Shown here: positions 9,872-23,153 of the stretch, one piece after another
How the letters are laid out: each line of letters starts with the position of its first letter
Position numbering within the stretch: the stretch's first letter is position 1
From: Strix aluco
Lineage: Eukaryota > Chordata > Aves > Strigiformes > Strigidae
Assembly (NCBI RefSeq): GCF_031877795.1
Contig: NC_133971.1
Span: 9,463,973-9,527,972 of the forward strand
Reading direction: 5' to 3'
Length of the DNA stretch: 64,000 nt
Position numbers and translations under genes: made by a program
Notes under the pieces: model-generated
What the model was told of the DNA's origin: nothing
Seen by the model: only the letters and a program-made list of their open reading frames with translations
Database searches by the model: none

Positions 9872-10691
9872 AATTCCATCCGGAACAACCTCTCCTTGAA
9901 CAAGTGCTTCATCAGGGTGCCTCGGGAGAAGGGCAAGCCAGGGAAAGGTGGGTTTTGGAAGCTTGACCCCCAATACACCAACCGGCTCAAGAACTGTGTC
10001 TCCAAAAAGAGGAGAATGACCCCAGTGCAGATCCACCCGGCCTTCACCAAAAGAGCCCAGCAAGAAGCAGAGTGCGTCACCAGCCCAGCTGCTTCGGCTT
10101 CCACCTCCAATAACATCCTCAACATTAATGTGGAGTTGTGGCAGCTGCTGGAAGAGTCTGAAGAAGTCACCGGCAACCTGAACTCCAATCCAGCAGGGCA
10201 CAAGCGCAAGCAGGCCTCGCTCAAGCAGATGGCTAAGGAGCCTCAGCTTTCCAACCCTGCCTTGCTGAGCCAGGATGAGCAGACTGAGCTGGGATCACTG
10301 GAAGGGCACTTGGACTGGGAAGCCATCTTTGACACCAGCCTGACGGGAGAATTCTCCAGCCTGAAGGGAGAAGTCTCCATTTTGAGGATCTGGAGCTCAC
10401 GCCTGCAAACAACCCACAACAGGCAACCTGGACTTGACAGGAGACGGGCAGCACATGGACTGTCCCCAGGGGCAGGGGCAGGTCCTCACCGAATCCAACC
10501 AGAACAACCTGGACTTTGAAACCTGGACGGCCACTTCCCTCCTGCAGCATCCCTGGGATGAAGAGACAGAAGATGACGTCTCCCACTCTCTCAACATGGA
10601 GCAGTTTTTTGACCCCAGTGATGCCTCTTTGTCAGCAGATGGAAGTGACTGGAGCAGTCTGGCATCTCTCATAAGCCCACACAGACTTTAG
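9872..10691 (+). pseudogene. FOXJ1: FOXJ1 last exon, frameshifted
   Basis: The segment starts just after a strong splice acceptor (long T/C tract then GGTCCAG ending at 9871). It encodes the second half of a forkhead domain: [49 protein letters not shown]1 is split by an intron at this NSIRHNL site. Downstream matches to FOXJ1 include [36 protein letters not shown] and ADGSDWSSLASL. Two single-base shifts, near 10380 and near 10430, break the frame. A 21-base imperfect duplication lies at 10346-10379. The upstream forkhead exon is absent. FOXJ1 is the master transcription factor for motile cilia. This piece lacks half the DNA-binding domain and should not work. Confidence 0.88.
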
Positions 10692-10809
10692 TAGGACGCT
10701 CCCCCCGTGCTGCTGGGACTCCCAAGGGACAAGATTTTCTAGAGACAGAGATATCTACATTGACTTTGACCAGCTGTATTGTAAGATTATTTACAGAAAC
10801 ACCAGGTGC

Positions 10810-10815
10810 AATAAA
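10810..10815 (+). terminator. Poly(A) signal behind FOXJ1 fragment
   Basis: AATAAA in GTGCAATAAATGAC, about 120 bases after the FOXJ1-like stop codon. It is consistent with a genomic duplication that carried the whole last exon. Confidence 0.5.
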
Positions 10816-13800
10816 TGACGGCTGCTAAGACAACTAGTCTTGCCATTGACATTACCGTGGCAGAGACCAGAGGTCATGCGCAGAAAGCAGTTCTAGCATC
10901 ATCCACAAGGTTACATGTTCAGCACTTGGTACTCTGTGCTAGGCTCCCCGCAAACCATCAGGTAAGAAAGGGAAATTCAGCACTCTTCTTTCTATTTTGC
11001 CAGTGTGCAATATTTTCTTAAATTACATTGTGTGTAATTAAATTACATTGTGTGTAATTATTGAGCATGTATGTTCTTGTTAAGAGGCTTTGGGAAGTAG
11101 ATATTTATGTGCCACCTGCAAACATGTTTTAGCAAGCTGCAGGTTTCTACAGAGATACGTGCCTTTATTGCCAGCCTAGGAGTGGAATATTTAGCACCAG
11201 CTAGAGTGAATAGTGCAAAGAGGCTGTAGATAGGTAGTCACTTAGGAATGTAAAATACTTAGAGTCAGTATGATTCCCAGGGTTCTGGGAATCTTTGATC
11301 TGCAGAATTGAAGGAGCCACAAACGAGTGAGTATACTGGGACAAAAAACACTTCTGGCAGTTCCTAACCCAGTGTGTTCCTTAAAGTCACACGGTTTCCA
11401 CTTCTCATTTTGTGTTGCTTAGATTTACCTCAGAGACATATAGCAAGAATAATAACCAATCATCTGTTTTTTCTTCTCAATTCTAACTGACGTGCAAACA
11501 CTCACCACAAATTTTCCAGTTTTTCCCACCATTACAGCTCACAAAAAGGCATGAAATGTACATAAAGGCCAGCATTGCAGGATTTTTCTTTTTTTTCCTC
11601 ACTAACATCGCTGATGGAAGAAGAAAGTTGGCTCCCTAGTAATTACCTAGAGGCTTGTCCAGTAATATTTCCAGGCTAGTGGAAGCCATGAAGTTATATT
11701 CATCCTTAGAGAAGAAGAATGCAGTGATTAAACGGGATGAGAGTTTCAGTGATTTTTAAAGAAGCCTATTTAACAGATCTTGGATTTGGGTTTGATATTA
11801 TGACAATGCATGTGTATTACACTGATGGAGGTAAAAAGCTACGTGGCTCTTATGGGATGGAGGTGCAGAGGTCTATATTGGAGAAAAGGGAGTGTGCATT
11901 GTAACATATACAGTAGTGACCTGCATGGTCAATTTCAGGGCACTGGTGTATGTTCTTTGCATTCTAAATTACATAACTGACTTGGAAAACCAGAGTCAAC
12001 AATCTGCCCAAAATTCCTTTATTCTGAAGATCACCTGTGCAGCTGATGAAAGCATGTGTTTCCAAAGGAAAATTATTATTTTTGTTTTCTAAGCACAGAG
12101 TACAGTAAGTGGTAATGAGCATGTGCCACTAAACAGCTAATTTAATTAAGCTTCCATAAGCATAATGCAGGATGAATTCAAGGATAGTCAGCATTACCTC
12201 CGGCTGATTTCAGCTATGTTGCACAAGATTAAAAGGACTTGATGTTTTCAATAGCAAGACATCTTAGGCCACAATTTCAGCACTGTTACTGAAAAAAGGT
12301 AGTATCTGTCCTCTCCTCCCTGTTTTCCAAGCTGGCCTTTCATCTCAGTCTTTTGCTCTCTGCCACTTCATTTGTGCAGCTGTGTCTTGAAAGGGTTAAG
12401 GGAGTTAATCTAGAGAAAAAGTAATCTAGAATTGTCTAATTTCAGAAAGCTTTCTTTTACTCATTTGTCTTTTTTAATGACAGCAAGACCTTAAAAAGGC
12501 ATTGTCAAATGCAAGAATGTTCTTCCCCTAAGTTTAGGCATAAATGCTGCCTCTTACACCAAAGGCATTGGATTTTGGCTCTTTCTGAAAGCAAAGCAGA
12601 TTCCTGTCTATATTCCAGGGCATTTGTATGGCATTGTATTAGGAAAACTACTGCTTAGATCACCAGTTGGCTTCCCATCCTAGTTTACTTCATATTATGT
12701 TAGCTTGTCAGCAGTTGGCTTTTCCTCCTACCAGAGTTTCTAGAAGTTTCAACACATCAACACTGCAAACTGCTCCGAATTACACTTCATAGTAGGCAGC
12801 TCAGTTTCCTTCAATACAGAGCAACAGTGCCCTGCTGTCAGCATCTGTGCTGGATTCCTCCCAGAAGGAAGTTGCTGCGTCCGTGTGCGCGTGGCCGTGG
12901 TGCTGTATGTGATGTGCGCTTCACGGCAGTTGTGCTGTAGTTCATCATTTGCCTGAGATCTGATAATCTCATGAGATTTTCTATAGAATTAGTCTGGGTT
13001 TAATTCATATCCTATTCTGAGGCGTTTCAGCTGCCTTATGGTAATTACAAAAACAATAACATATTTCTCTCAGGTTTCTAACTGTTGTTAAAATGTATTT
13101 GAGCATTATTACAGTTTAAAACAGAAAGCAAAAAACCTGCAAGATACATTTTCTGTTCTTTAGGGGAAGCAGAAAGGAAAATAACCTTATCCATGTTTCC
13201 TTGCAGTTCTTCCCCTTGAATATAGAATGATACGGTGCAACAGCAGATAATTATGGAAGTGGCATTTGATAGTGCCACCTATTGCTAGAAAAGCAGAACT
13301 AAAATGAGTATTTTTTTTAATGTGTATGTCTAAATTCGCAGAAAAAATGAAGTGTACCTGTTCATCTTTTAATTATTCCAAGGTCATTTTAGCTCTGTGA
13401 ATATCAGTTTGACCTTGGTTTTATGGCTACATTTAAAAAAAGTGACTTATCGTACAGTAGCATCGGAGATGGTACAGTTGCATCAGAGATCCAGAAAGCT
13501 TGCAACTATTGGCATGTGGTTGAATGCCGGTGGCTGTAATTTGGCTAAGCCTACTAAGCCTGACTATGCCTCCCCCACCTTCACTGATGATATTAAAGTT
13601 CATGTAATGCACTAGAAGACTGATATCCTAAAACTGCTTTAGATTTAGCAAATCACTGAAAATTAGTTTTCTGTAGTGCTTGAGCTTTATGTTAAATGTG
13701 AAGAGAATTAAATATTTTTAACATGCGTCCAAAAATTCTATGAAAAGTAACTTGCTAATGATGAAAATCCTTTGAAGACAAAGGCTTAATGATCTGGATG

Positions 13801-15656
13801 CATCTTAATACTTTGTCTCCTTTATCAGGCCTTTCGGTTAGCAAGCATGAAAGCCGATTTCTCCACCTGCCCTTTGAAGGATGGTATTTGTTTGATTATA
13901 CAAGTCTAACTAATGATAATGGTAAGAAAATAAAAGATTTATAGGGGCAGCTTGAGATCAGTTTTAAGTTTTAATTCTGGGTCATAGCATTACTGATCCT
14001 TCTCACTGCCTCAGTCCTGTTGTTCATCTCTACCAGAGAAAACACCCTACCCTAAAACAAGGCCCATTTTTTGGCTTGTAGTCTTTAGGGGAAAGAAAAC
14101 ATGTGCCCTCTGCGTTGTTTTCCTCATGAAGCATCTGGATGGCAAGGTAAGAGCAGGAAAAGATGGAGCACCTTGGGAGTAACTTGTTCTTCCTCAGGTC
14201 CAGGCAGGTACCTCTCAAGAGTTCATTGCTGCTTCACAAAGCTAGTGGTCTTTGGCTGAAGCTGTCCTCTGTCTTCAAAGACAGAGAAGTCTCCTCTTAC
14301 GCCCGCTGAGCTTCTGAAGAACTAGACTGCCGCAAAGCTTCAGGGAAACAGAGGAAGCAGCTCTCAAGTCTATAGGCATCTGTAGAGCACCTGAGCAAGG
14401 CCAACGAAGTTTTGATTCTTGGCGCAAAGTTTAAACACCCTTTAGAATTTTCCCTAATGCAGATCCTGTTGATGTAAAAAGGAAAATAATTTTCAACAAT
14501 GAAATGATACATCGTTATAGGAGTCTGCCCTCTTCTAACAAAGTTTCATGTTCAGAAAAAGTTACGTACGGAACGTATGAGCAAAGGCATTTGGAATCGT
14601 GGCCAGCAGAGGGCACTTCAGCTTGAAAATGAAAATAGTGCTGACAGCTGTAGTCTAAATACCTTTAAACTGGCTATCTTTGTTTAAAAACGGAATATTT
14701 TTTAACAAATGTTAATGGGAATCATTTAGGCAAGGGGTATTTGCATTGTGATTGGTGCTTTGTTGGCACTGTCTTCTACAAACTGTGCATCTGCGGACAA
14801 ACACCGTTGTACCATGGAAGAATCTGGGAACTGAAGGAGAAAAAACGCTCCCCACATAGTTTCAGGTGTGATTTTATTTTGTGTGTACTTTAAGGTGTGA
14901 TTTTTTTTTTAAGAAATTATACCTTATGTGTGACCTTGTATCACCTAAAATTGAACGTAACAGTGTATGTTAAAGCCATCCTTTGAAAACTTTTTTCCCC
15001 AAAGTGGGTGCTTCTGATTTCGTTTTAGCTGTGATTTGATTTGTTCTTTTAATTAAAAAGCAGCTGAAATTGGAGCACACTGCAACCGACTGATTGCTGA
15101 GAATGGTGGTGTAAATGGCTTAATGACAAACAATCTATTTCCCCTTTCAATCCAGATCTGATATTGTTATCTTGTAATACCATACTAACATATTATTATT
15201 ATATCTGCCATTAATGCACTTAACAGTAGCTGACAAACTTTATTAAGATAAGATGGGCCTCATGCACTTCCGTTTGCCCTGGTGTAAATCAGAAGCCTTG
15301 AGTCAAAAAGATTTATTCTTCTGTAAGAACTTACTGGTGTAAATTAGGAAAGTCAAGCCTCACATGTGGTGATGTAGCAAACTATGTTACAGGATATTTA
15401 TGTCTACTGATGACTTCTCTTTGCTAGTATGTTTATAGCGATGTTCAGTGTCTGCACAACTCACAGCTAAGCCTAGCTAAGAAAAGGTCCTAGTTTTGCA
15501 TAATCTCTTAGCCCTGGAATCTTTCAAATTAGTGAGGTGAAACCTCATTTGTGACCCTGAGTAGATGGACTGGGCTTTGCATCCTGACTTTAACTTGTGA
15601 GGAAAACAGGACTCGGAAAGTTGTGTCATTCTAAGCCTTTTTTTGTGTGTGTACAG
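10816..15656. other. No gene recognised
   Basis: AT-rich, unique-looking DNA. I searched it for the upstream exons of RABL2, including the P-loop exon GDSAVGKS, and did not find them. No repeat apart from the small tandem duplication at 11019-11060. Confidence 0.4.
11019..11060 (+). repeat. Direct repeat, two 20-bp units
   Basis: The unit AAATTACATTGTGTGTAATT occurs twice in tandem. Each unit is also an imperfect palindrome (AATTACA...TGTAATT). Probably a simple local duplication. Confidence 0.85.
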
Positions 15657-15735
15657 ACTTCTGGGACACGGCTGGACAGGAGAGGTTCCAGAGCATGAAT
15701 GCACCTATTACCATAAGGCTCCTGCTTGTATCATG
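15657..15735 (+). pseudogene. RABL2: RABL2 exon (switch II), decayed
   Basis: After the acceptor GTGTGTACAG, the exon encodes DFWDTAGQERFQSMNA. This is the G3/switch II motif (DTAGQE) of Rab-like small GTPases in the RABL2 form, which has FWD and QSM. A one-base deletion after NA shifts the frame. In the next frame the expected YYHKAPACIM is readable up to the donor ATG|GTAAGG. RABL2 acts at cilia and the sperm tail with intraflagellar transport. The exon boundaries are preserved, so this is an old genomic copy and not a retrocopy. It pairs with the exon at 16688. Confidence 0.85.
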
Positions 15736-16687
15736 GTAAGGGTAGTGTCGCAGCTGTGATCTGGTGGAATTCTGTCAAATAACAGTCCCAGTTGACACTT
15801 GTCCTGTATATTACGTTTTATGATTACGCTGCCTTATATTTCTTGTCTCTTCCAGTGGTTTAAAAAACTTTCCTATATTCTTCTCTCACCAGATAAAACC
15901 AGTGTCGTTGGGTATGTTTAGCTCTCTTCTGTCTTTCCTGATAGCACTCTTACTGTATTCCCTGGCTTTGCTGTCTTCTCAATTTCCTTACGTTTGTCGC
16001 TGTCTTTCCAGTAAGGTGGTACATACAGCTGCATGTACTTATTTAGAAGCAGTTCTGTCAGAGATGATGGGAGGAAGTGGGCATTCCTGTCTTGTTCTGT
16101 GATGTGACTGTTGGGTGATGTAGTACAAAACTGTTCTGACATGTTCTGCAGCGGTACCACGTAAGACATTCTTCTCTGGTCTTCTGCCCTTTCTATTTTC
16201 CTGTACTTTGTGCTTCCCATTTATTAGCTGACATCAGTCTTGTTTCCTGACTCCTAACCCACTTAGGTCTCTTGATTTGTGCTGTTGCTCTAACTTTCCA
16301 CAATTTCTCATCACTTATGAGAATCAGTCAACTTCACTGATATTTTAATTGTGAACATAGAGAAGACTCACATCTGACCCGACTTAGCAGAACAGATCTC
16401 TCAGTGCTTGTTCACTGTCATGGGTGACAGAGCGCTTGTCATAGTACAAAATAAGAATGTAAAGGAAAATGAGGGACTGTTTCCTGCCTCATGCAAAGAA
16501 ACGGTCTGGCTGCATTTTTCAAGGCTTGCTGGATACAGTCTCCCTTTTCTCTTTCATCCTAACAAAGACCAGTTTCCTTTGTTGATACCCTCCTGGGAAA
16601 ATTCTGGATTCTGTACTTGTGTTTGGTGCAGTGGGTTGGTCAGGAGATGTCTTGCTGTTGGTCCCATGACAGCTGTCTCTTTTTCAG

Positions 16688-16802
16688 AGGGTGTTTAATG
16701 TACAGCAGAAAGTCACCTACAAGAACTGAAACAACTGGTACAAGTAGCTGAGAGAATTCTGCCCAGAGACTCCCTGCACTGGGGTGGCCAACAAAATTGA
16801 TG
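16688..16802 (+). pseudogene. RABL2: RABL2 following exon, decayed
   Basis: After TTTTTCAG the sequence gives VFNVQQKVTYKN, stop, NNWYK, stop, LREFCPE and VANKID, then the donor GATG|GTGAGT. Functional RABL2 has the same order, including the nucleotide-binding NKID motif. Two in-frame stops and a small insertion at the acceptor side make it a pseudogene. Later RABL2 exons are not seen before the ACR block at 18920. The orientation towards ACR matches the mammalian RABL2-ACR neighbourhood. Confidence 0.85.
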
Positions 16803-18915
16803 GTGAGTATATCTTCTTTCAATGTCTCAGGATTCTGACCTGGCTGAGAACGAATGTCATACATTTGTTAGGTCCAGATGAGTTCTTGAATGTTAGTCTT
16901 TCAGGGCTGTATTTTGCCAGACGTATAGCTGGGTTCTCTACTGACCTTGCATGCTGTCTTACAGGCTCTTTTCGTTTTACTAGCAATTAAAAACACTGAT
17001 TTGATCCATTTAAAGTTTATTCAAGTGGTGTCCTTCCAATTCTGTCCTTACCACACTGCCCATTTCATCCAGCAGGAACTCAAAAGCTGATTGGAGCAGT
17101 ACCTAGTGAAAAATTGCAGGATGTCTTGCTGGAAAAGGAGCATAACCTGTTACGTGGCTTCCCTCCCCCCCATACAGTCAGTAACTGCCTTTGTGTTGCT
17201 CATTCAGCCTGCGGGGTTCCGTGGTACTTCTCTGTGCTAAAGTGTCTAAACAGACCTGCTGGCAAAGTTGTTCACCTTCCTCTGCAGATGACTGGATGAT
17301 TCCCTCCTCTTAGGAATGCCAGCTAGGCACTCATTATTGCTGTCGACTGGGTTGTGATCTGTCTCCTGCATCCTGCCTGTGAGAGTGCATAATGCTTTCT
17401 GCTCAGCATCAGCGAGAGAACACATACCCTCAGGACCAGTCTCCTGCTATTCTCTATCAGTACAGTGTCAGACATGGGCTTCCTTGCTGGCATTCATGGT
17501 AGAAATCATCACAGATATGACTAGGTGTGTCCACCTGAAGAAGGTGTGCAGGCTCCCACTGTAGTCTATGGAAGTTCTTTTGGTTGCGGGATGTGGTTTA
17601 GGGCGTGATTGATCTTGCCTAATAAAAGCCTTTCCTGTAGGATGTGTCAAGCCAGCCTTGAATGCACGGATTGCACGGACTGTGCAGGAAGTCTGAGGCA
17701 AATGGGCTTGATGTTGACAGCCATATTGTAGACAGAACCTCTATGTAGATGAATCCTGTTCTTAGTGTTCCATGTGTGAGTGGACACTGCTCCGGGGAGT
17801 CCTCTGCCTTGCCTTTGTTTGCTGTGTTCCACCCAGACTAGGAAATGAACAGGCCCAGTCTGCAGAACAGTTGATCCAGCTTCTCCCAAAGAGGTAGGGA
17901 GCGGCTGCCGGGGCAGGGCTCACAGGCAAGCGTCTGGAGTGTGAGCTACTTCAGCTGTGGCTTCTGTGGGAACAGGCGGATCATCTGGAGTCATCCTCCC
18001 GTGCCAGCATAGAGGCTGTCTGGCTATCAAAACTTTGAGCCGTTCCTGCATGCTTCTTCAAGGCAAAGCTTGCCAGGAGAGCTAAGCCACTCTTGGGCCT
18101 GCAGAGAAGGGTCCTGCCCAGATGCTTTAATGGTACCTACGGGAGAAAACAAACACCAAATCACTTTTTTCAGACAGCTTTGAGCTTGCATCCTTCCTGC
18201 CCTTTTGTTAGAAGGCGGTCCAGTTCCTAGACAGTGCAGGTCCCGCTGCCAGCACTCCCCATTGCTTTCACAGCCCAGACACTGCTGCCTCTCTGTCCGC
18301 ACTGCGATCTCTGCTGCAGAGTTGCTTTGGGTTTCCTTCCCCATTCTTTACAGAGCAGCAAGATCCAGCAGACTTCTGAACACGGGGGATTTCTCCTTTC
18401 AGGTCCACGAGAGCTGATTCGGGTGGACTCTCACACCCAGGAGGCTTCTCCTGTCCCAGCCTGATGGATGTGGCTGCTGCTGTTCCCATGTGTGCGTTCA
18501 AGAGACTTATGCTGCATTCCAAAGAGCCAGCTACACAAACACACCCACAGACTTACACAATTAATGTGAACGGCAAAACAGATCGACTTAGACAGAGCGA
18601 TGCCTTTACCAGCACCCATGTACTCGTAACCACCGCTTACATAAACATGAACACAGGCCAGTCCTTTTCTGCCTTTCCAGATGATCAGGATTGGATGTTT
18701 ACCAGTGAAACATAAACACACCTTCACTCCATAGATTCATAAGCACAGCACGTGCTTAGATTCCTCAACTCAACTAACAGTATGGAAATTAAGTCCATGT
18801 ATTATTTGTGCCAGGATGTCAAGCTCCTTACCCAGTCATCGGTGCAAACCGTGGGTCTTTCCAGATCTGTGTCTCCTGTGTCACGAGAGAGTCCAGTTTC
18901 AAGTTCACTGGTGCA
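16803..18915. other. No gene recognised
   Basis: This region should contain the C-terminal exons of RABL2 if the locus were intact. None is recognisable. No mobile element is recognised either. Confidence 0.35.
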
Positions 18916-18917
18916 TT

Positions 18918-18942
18918 GTACACACACACACACACACACACA
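18918..18942 (+). repeat. (CA)n microsatellite at ACR duplication edge
   Basis: About twelve CA units after TTGTA, followed by AAAGGGATCCCAGCAG, which starts the duplicated ACR 3' flank. The matching point of the second copy (26636-26673) is also a (CA)n run. Confidence 0.9.
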
Positions 18943-19054
18943 AAGGGATCCCAGCAGTAGTCGGCGTAGGACACTTTTGCATTTCCAACTGCTGTCCCCA
19001 AGACCTCTCACCCCCTTCTCCCACCGCACCTCACCCTCCCCTCTGACCACTTTA

Positions 19055-19766
<712 letters not shown>

Positions 19767-19779
19767 CTCAGCAGTATAA

Positions 19780-20161
19780 GGCTCTAGTGGACACTGGTGC
19801 GCAATGCACCCTAATGCCATCAAATTTTGAAGGAGCAGAACCCATTTGTATTTCCGGAGTGACAGGGGGGTCTCAACAGCTGAGTGTATTGGAGGCCAAG
19901 GTGAGCCTAAGTGGAAAAGAGTGGGAAAAACACCCCATTGTGACTGGCCCAGACACTCCATGTATTCTTGGCATAGATTATCTCAGAAGAGCGTATTTTA
20001 AGGACCCAAAAGTGTATTGGTGGGCTTTTGGTATAGCTGCCATGGAAACAGAAGGAATTAAACAGCTGCCTGTGTTGCCTGGTCTATCAGAGGACCCTTC
20101 TGTTGTGGGATTGCTGAGAGTTGAAGAACAGCGGGTGCCAACTGCCACTACAACCGTGCAC
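19780..20161 (+). pseudogene. ERV-L protease remnant
   Basis: An open stretch starts with ALVDTGAQCTLMPS, the aspartic protease active site DTGA, followed by ILGIDYLRRAYF, the usual second conserved block. It ends in a TGA at 20162. The domain is nearly complete, but its upstream gag-pro junction is lost. Confidence 0.85.
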
Positions 20162-20164
20162 TGA

Positions 20165-20990
20165 CGGCAATATCGCACCAATCGAGACTCTGTAATCCCT
20201 ATCCATGAACTGATTCATTGACTAGAGAGCCAAGGAGTCATCGGCAAGATGCACTCCCCTTTTAACAGCCCCATATGGCCAGTGCGAAAGTCTAATGGAG
20301 AGTGGAGATTGACAGTGGACTATCATGGCCTGAATGAAGTCACACCACCACTGAGTGCTGCCGTGCCAGACATGTTGGAACTGCAATATGAACTGGAGTC
20401 AAAGGTGGCCAGGTGGTATGCCATGACTGATATTGCCAATGCATTTTTCTCCATCCCTCTGGCAGCAGAATGCAGGCCACAGTTTGCTTTTACCTGGAGG
20501 GGTGTCCAATACACCTGGAATCGACTGTCCCAGGGGTGCAAACACAGCCCCACCATTTGCCATGGACTGATCCAGACTGCACTGGAACAGTGTGAAGCCC
20601 CAGAAAATTACAGTACATTGGTGACATCATTATATGGGGTAATAGAGCAGAAGTTTTTGAGAAAGGGGAGAAAATAATCCCAACCCTTCTGAGAGCTGTT
20701 TTTGCCATAAAGTGTGGCAAAGTCAAGGGACCTGCACAAGAGATCCAGTTTTTAGGAGTAAAATGGCAAGATGGACGTCGCCAGATTCCAATGGAGGTAA
20801 TACAATAACAGCTATGTCCCCACCAACTAACAGAAAGGAAACGCAAGCTTTCTTGGGTGTTGTGGGTTTCTGGAGACTGCACATTGCAAAGTAGAGTCAG
20901 ATTGTCAGCCCTCTCTATCAAGTGACTTGGAAAAAGAATTTGTTTGTATGGGGCCCAGAGCAGCAACAGGCTTTTGAGCAAATTAAGCAG
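20165..20990 (+). pseudogene. ERV-L reverse transcriptase remnant
   Basis: Visible motifs are SPIWPVRKSNGEWRLTVDY, YAMTDIANAFFSIPLAAEC (first catalytic aspartate), LSQGCKHSPTICHGL, and the active-site box. A frameshift near 20610 means the box is read in another frame, as QYIGDIIIWG, so the first aspartate of YxDD is changed to Gly. Then follow FLGVKWQDGRRQIP (shifted) and AFLGVVGFWRLHI. Several stops are present. It is inactive. Confidence 0.87.
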
Positions 20991-21944
20991 GAAATAGTTC
21001 ATGCAGTAGCCCTCGGGCCAGTTCGAACAGGGCAAGATATTAAAAATGTGTTCTACACGGCAGCCGGGAAGAATGGCCCTACCTGGAGTCTCTGGCAGAG
21101 AGCATCAGGGGAGACTCAGGGTCAACCCCTGGGGTTTTGGAGTCGGGGATACAGAGGATCAGAAGCCAGCTATACTCCAACTGAAAAGGAGATACTGGCA
21201 GTGTATGAAGGGGTTCGAGCTGCTTCAGAGGTGATCGGGACTGAAGCACAGCTCCTCCTGGCTCCCCGACTGCCAGTGCTGGGCTGGATGTTCAAAGGGA
21301 GAGTCCCCTCTACACACCATGCAACTGATGCCACATGGACTAAATGGGTCGCATTAATCACACAATGGGCTCAAATAGGGAGCCCCAGCCGTCCGGGAAT
21401 ATTGGAAGTGATTACAAATTGGCCAGAAGGCAAAGATTTTGGAATGGCACCGGATGAAGAGGTAACATGTGCTGAAGAGGCCCCACCATATAATAAACTA
21501 CCGGATAATGAGAAGCAATGTGCCCTGTTTAGCGACGGGTCCTGTCGCATTTTGGGAAAACATCGAAGGTGGAAAGCAGCTGTATGGAGCCCCACATGAT
21601 GGGTTGCTGAAGCTACTAAAGGAGAAGGTGAATCGAGTCAGTTCGCGGAGGTGAAAGCCATCCAGTTGGCCTTGGATATCGCTGAGCGAGAAAAGTGGCC
21701 AGTGCTCTACCTCTGTACTGACTCATGGATGGTGGCAAATGCGCTGTGGGGGTGGTTACAGCAGTGGAAACAGAGCAACTGGCAGCGCAGAGGCAAACCC
21801 GTCTGGGCTGCTGAATTATGGCAAGATATGGCTGCTCAGGTAGAGAATCTGGTTGTGAAAGTACGCCGTGTAGATGCTCATGTACCCAAGAGCCGGGCCA
21901 CTGAAGAACATCAGAACAGCCAACAGGCGGATCAGGCTGTCTAG
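20991..21944 (+). pseudogene. ERV-L connection and RNase H remnant
   Basis: A long open run from 20922 covers the connection (SYTPTEKEILAVYEGVR, TDATWTKWVALITQWAQ) and enters RNase H at ALFSDGSCRILGK. After a stop near 21600 the domain continues as EVKAIQLALDIAE, YLCTDSWMVANALWGWL and VDAHVPKS. The acidic catalytic residues (D in SDGS, E in EVKA, D in CTDS) are still visible. Only the reading frame is broken. Confidence 0.85.
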
Positions 21945-22850
21945 ATCAAGGTGTCTCAAGTAGATCTGGACTGGCAACATAAGGGTGAACAATTTATGGC
22001 TCCCTGCGTCCATGACTCCTCAGGGAAGAGATGCAACATATAGATGGGCTCGTGACCGAGGGGTGGACATAACCATGGATGCTATTGCACAGGTAATCCA
22101 TGAATGTGAGACATGTGCTGCGATCAAGCAAGCCAAATGGTTAAAGCCCATTTGGTATGGAGGACGATGGTCAAAATATAAATATGGGGAGGCCTGACAG
22201 ATTGATTATATCACACTCCCACAAACTCGGCAAGGCAAACACTGTGCTTACAATGGTGGAAGCAGCCACAGTCTGGTTGGAAACTCATGCCGTGTCCCAT
22301 GCCACTGCCCGGAACACCGTTTTAGGCCTTGAGGAGAAAGTCTTATGGGGGCATGACATGCCAGAAAGAATTGAGTCAGATAATGGGACACATTTCCGGA
22401 ACAACCTCATAGACACCTGGGCCAAAGAGCATGGTATTGCGTGGATATATCACATTCCCTACCATGCACCAGCCTCTGGGAAAATTGAGCGATACAATGG
22501 ATTGCTGAAAACTACACTGAGAGCAATAGGTGGTGGAACTTTCAAACACTGGGATGTGCATTTAGCAAAAGTCACCTGGTTAGTCAATACCAGAGGATTT
22601 GCCAACTAGGCTGGCCCAACTCAATCAAATCTCCTACATACCGTGGATGGGGATAAAGCCCCCATAGTGCGCATTAGCAATATGTTGGGGAAGGCCATCT
22701 GGGTTACTCCTGCATTGGGTAAAGGTAAACCCATGCATGGGATTACTTTTGCCCAAGGACATGGGTGCACTTGGTGGGTAATGCAGAGGGATAGAGAGGT
22801 CCGATGTATGCCTCAGGGAGATTTGATTTTAGGTGAGAATAGCCAATGAA
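21945..22850 (+). pseudogene. ERV-L integrase remnant
   Basis: The zinc-binding part reads DATYRWARDRGVDITMDAI then HECETCAAIK (C-x2-C). The core has QIDYI (first aspartate), IESDNGTHFRNN (second) and ASGKIERYNGLLKT (glutamate), so the D,D-35-E triad can be traced over two frames. A C-terminal piece ends GDLILGENSQ. Shifts near 22200 and stops at 22197 and 22607 kill it. Confidence 0.87.
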
Positions 22851-23153
22851 CCGGGCTGCCAAATAACCCTGTTATTGCAATTGGTGCCTTGCAACATTCC
22901 CGTGCCACATCCAAAGCCTCCTGCTCCACTGACTGAGCCAACTCCGCCTCATCCCTCCAGCCTTATAGACTGTCATGACAGATGGAACCCAAAGTTATGG
23001 ACTAAATGAACTCAGCAGACATTGTGGAAGGATGGCCCATAGACTGAGGGAATGATATCTGTGAGACCTGGGAAAAAAGGGGGGGGGTGATTCCCTAAGA
23101 TGTATTTGGAAACCTGAGCATAATGTCAATGGTATGGAATAAGGGGTGGAGAC

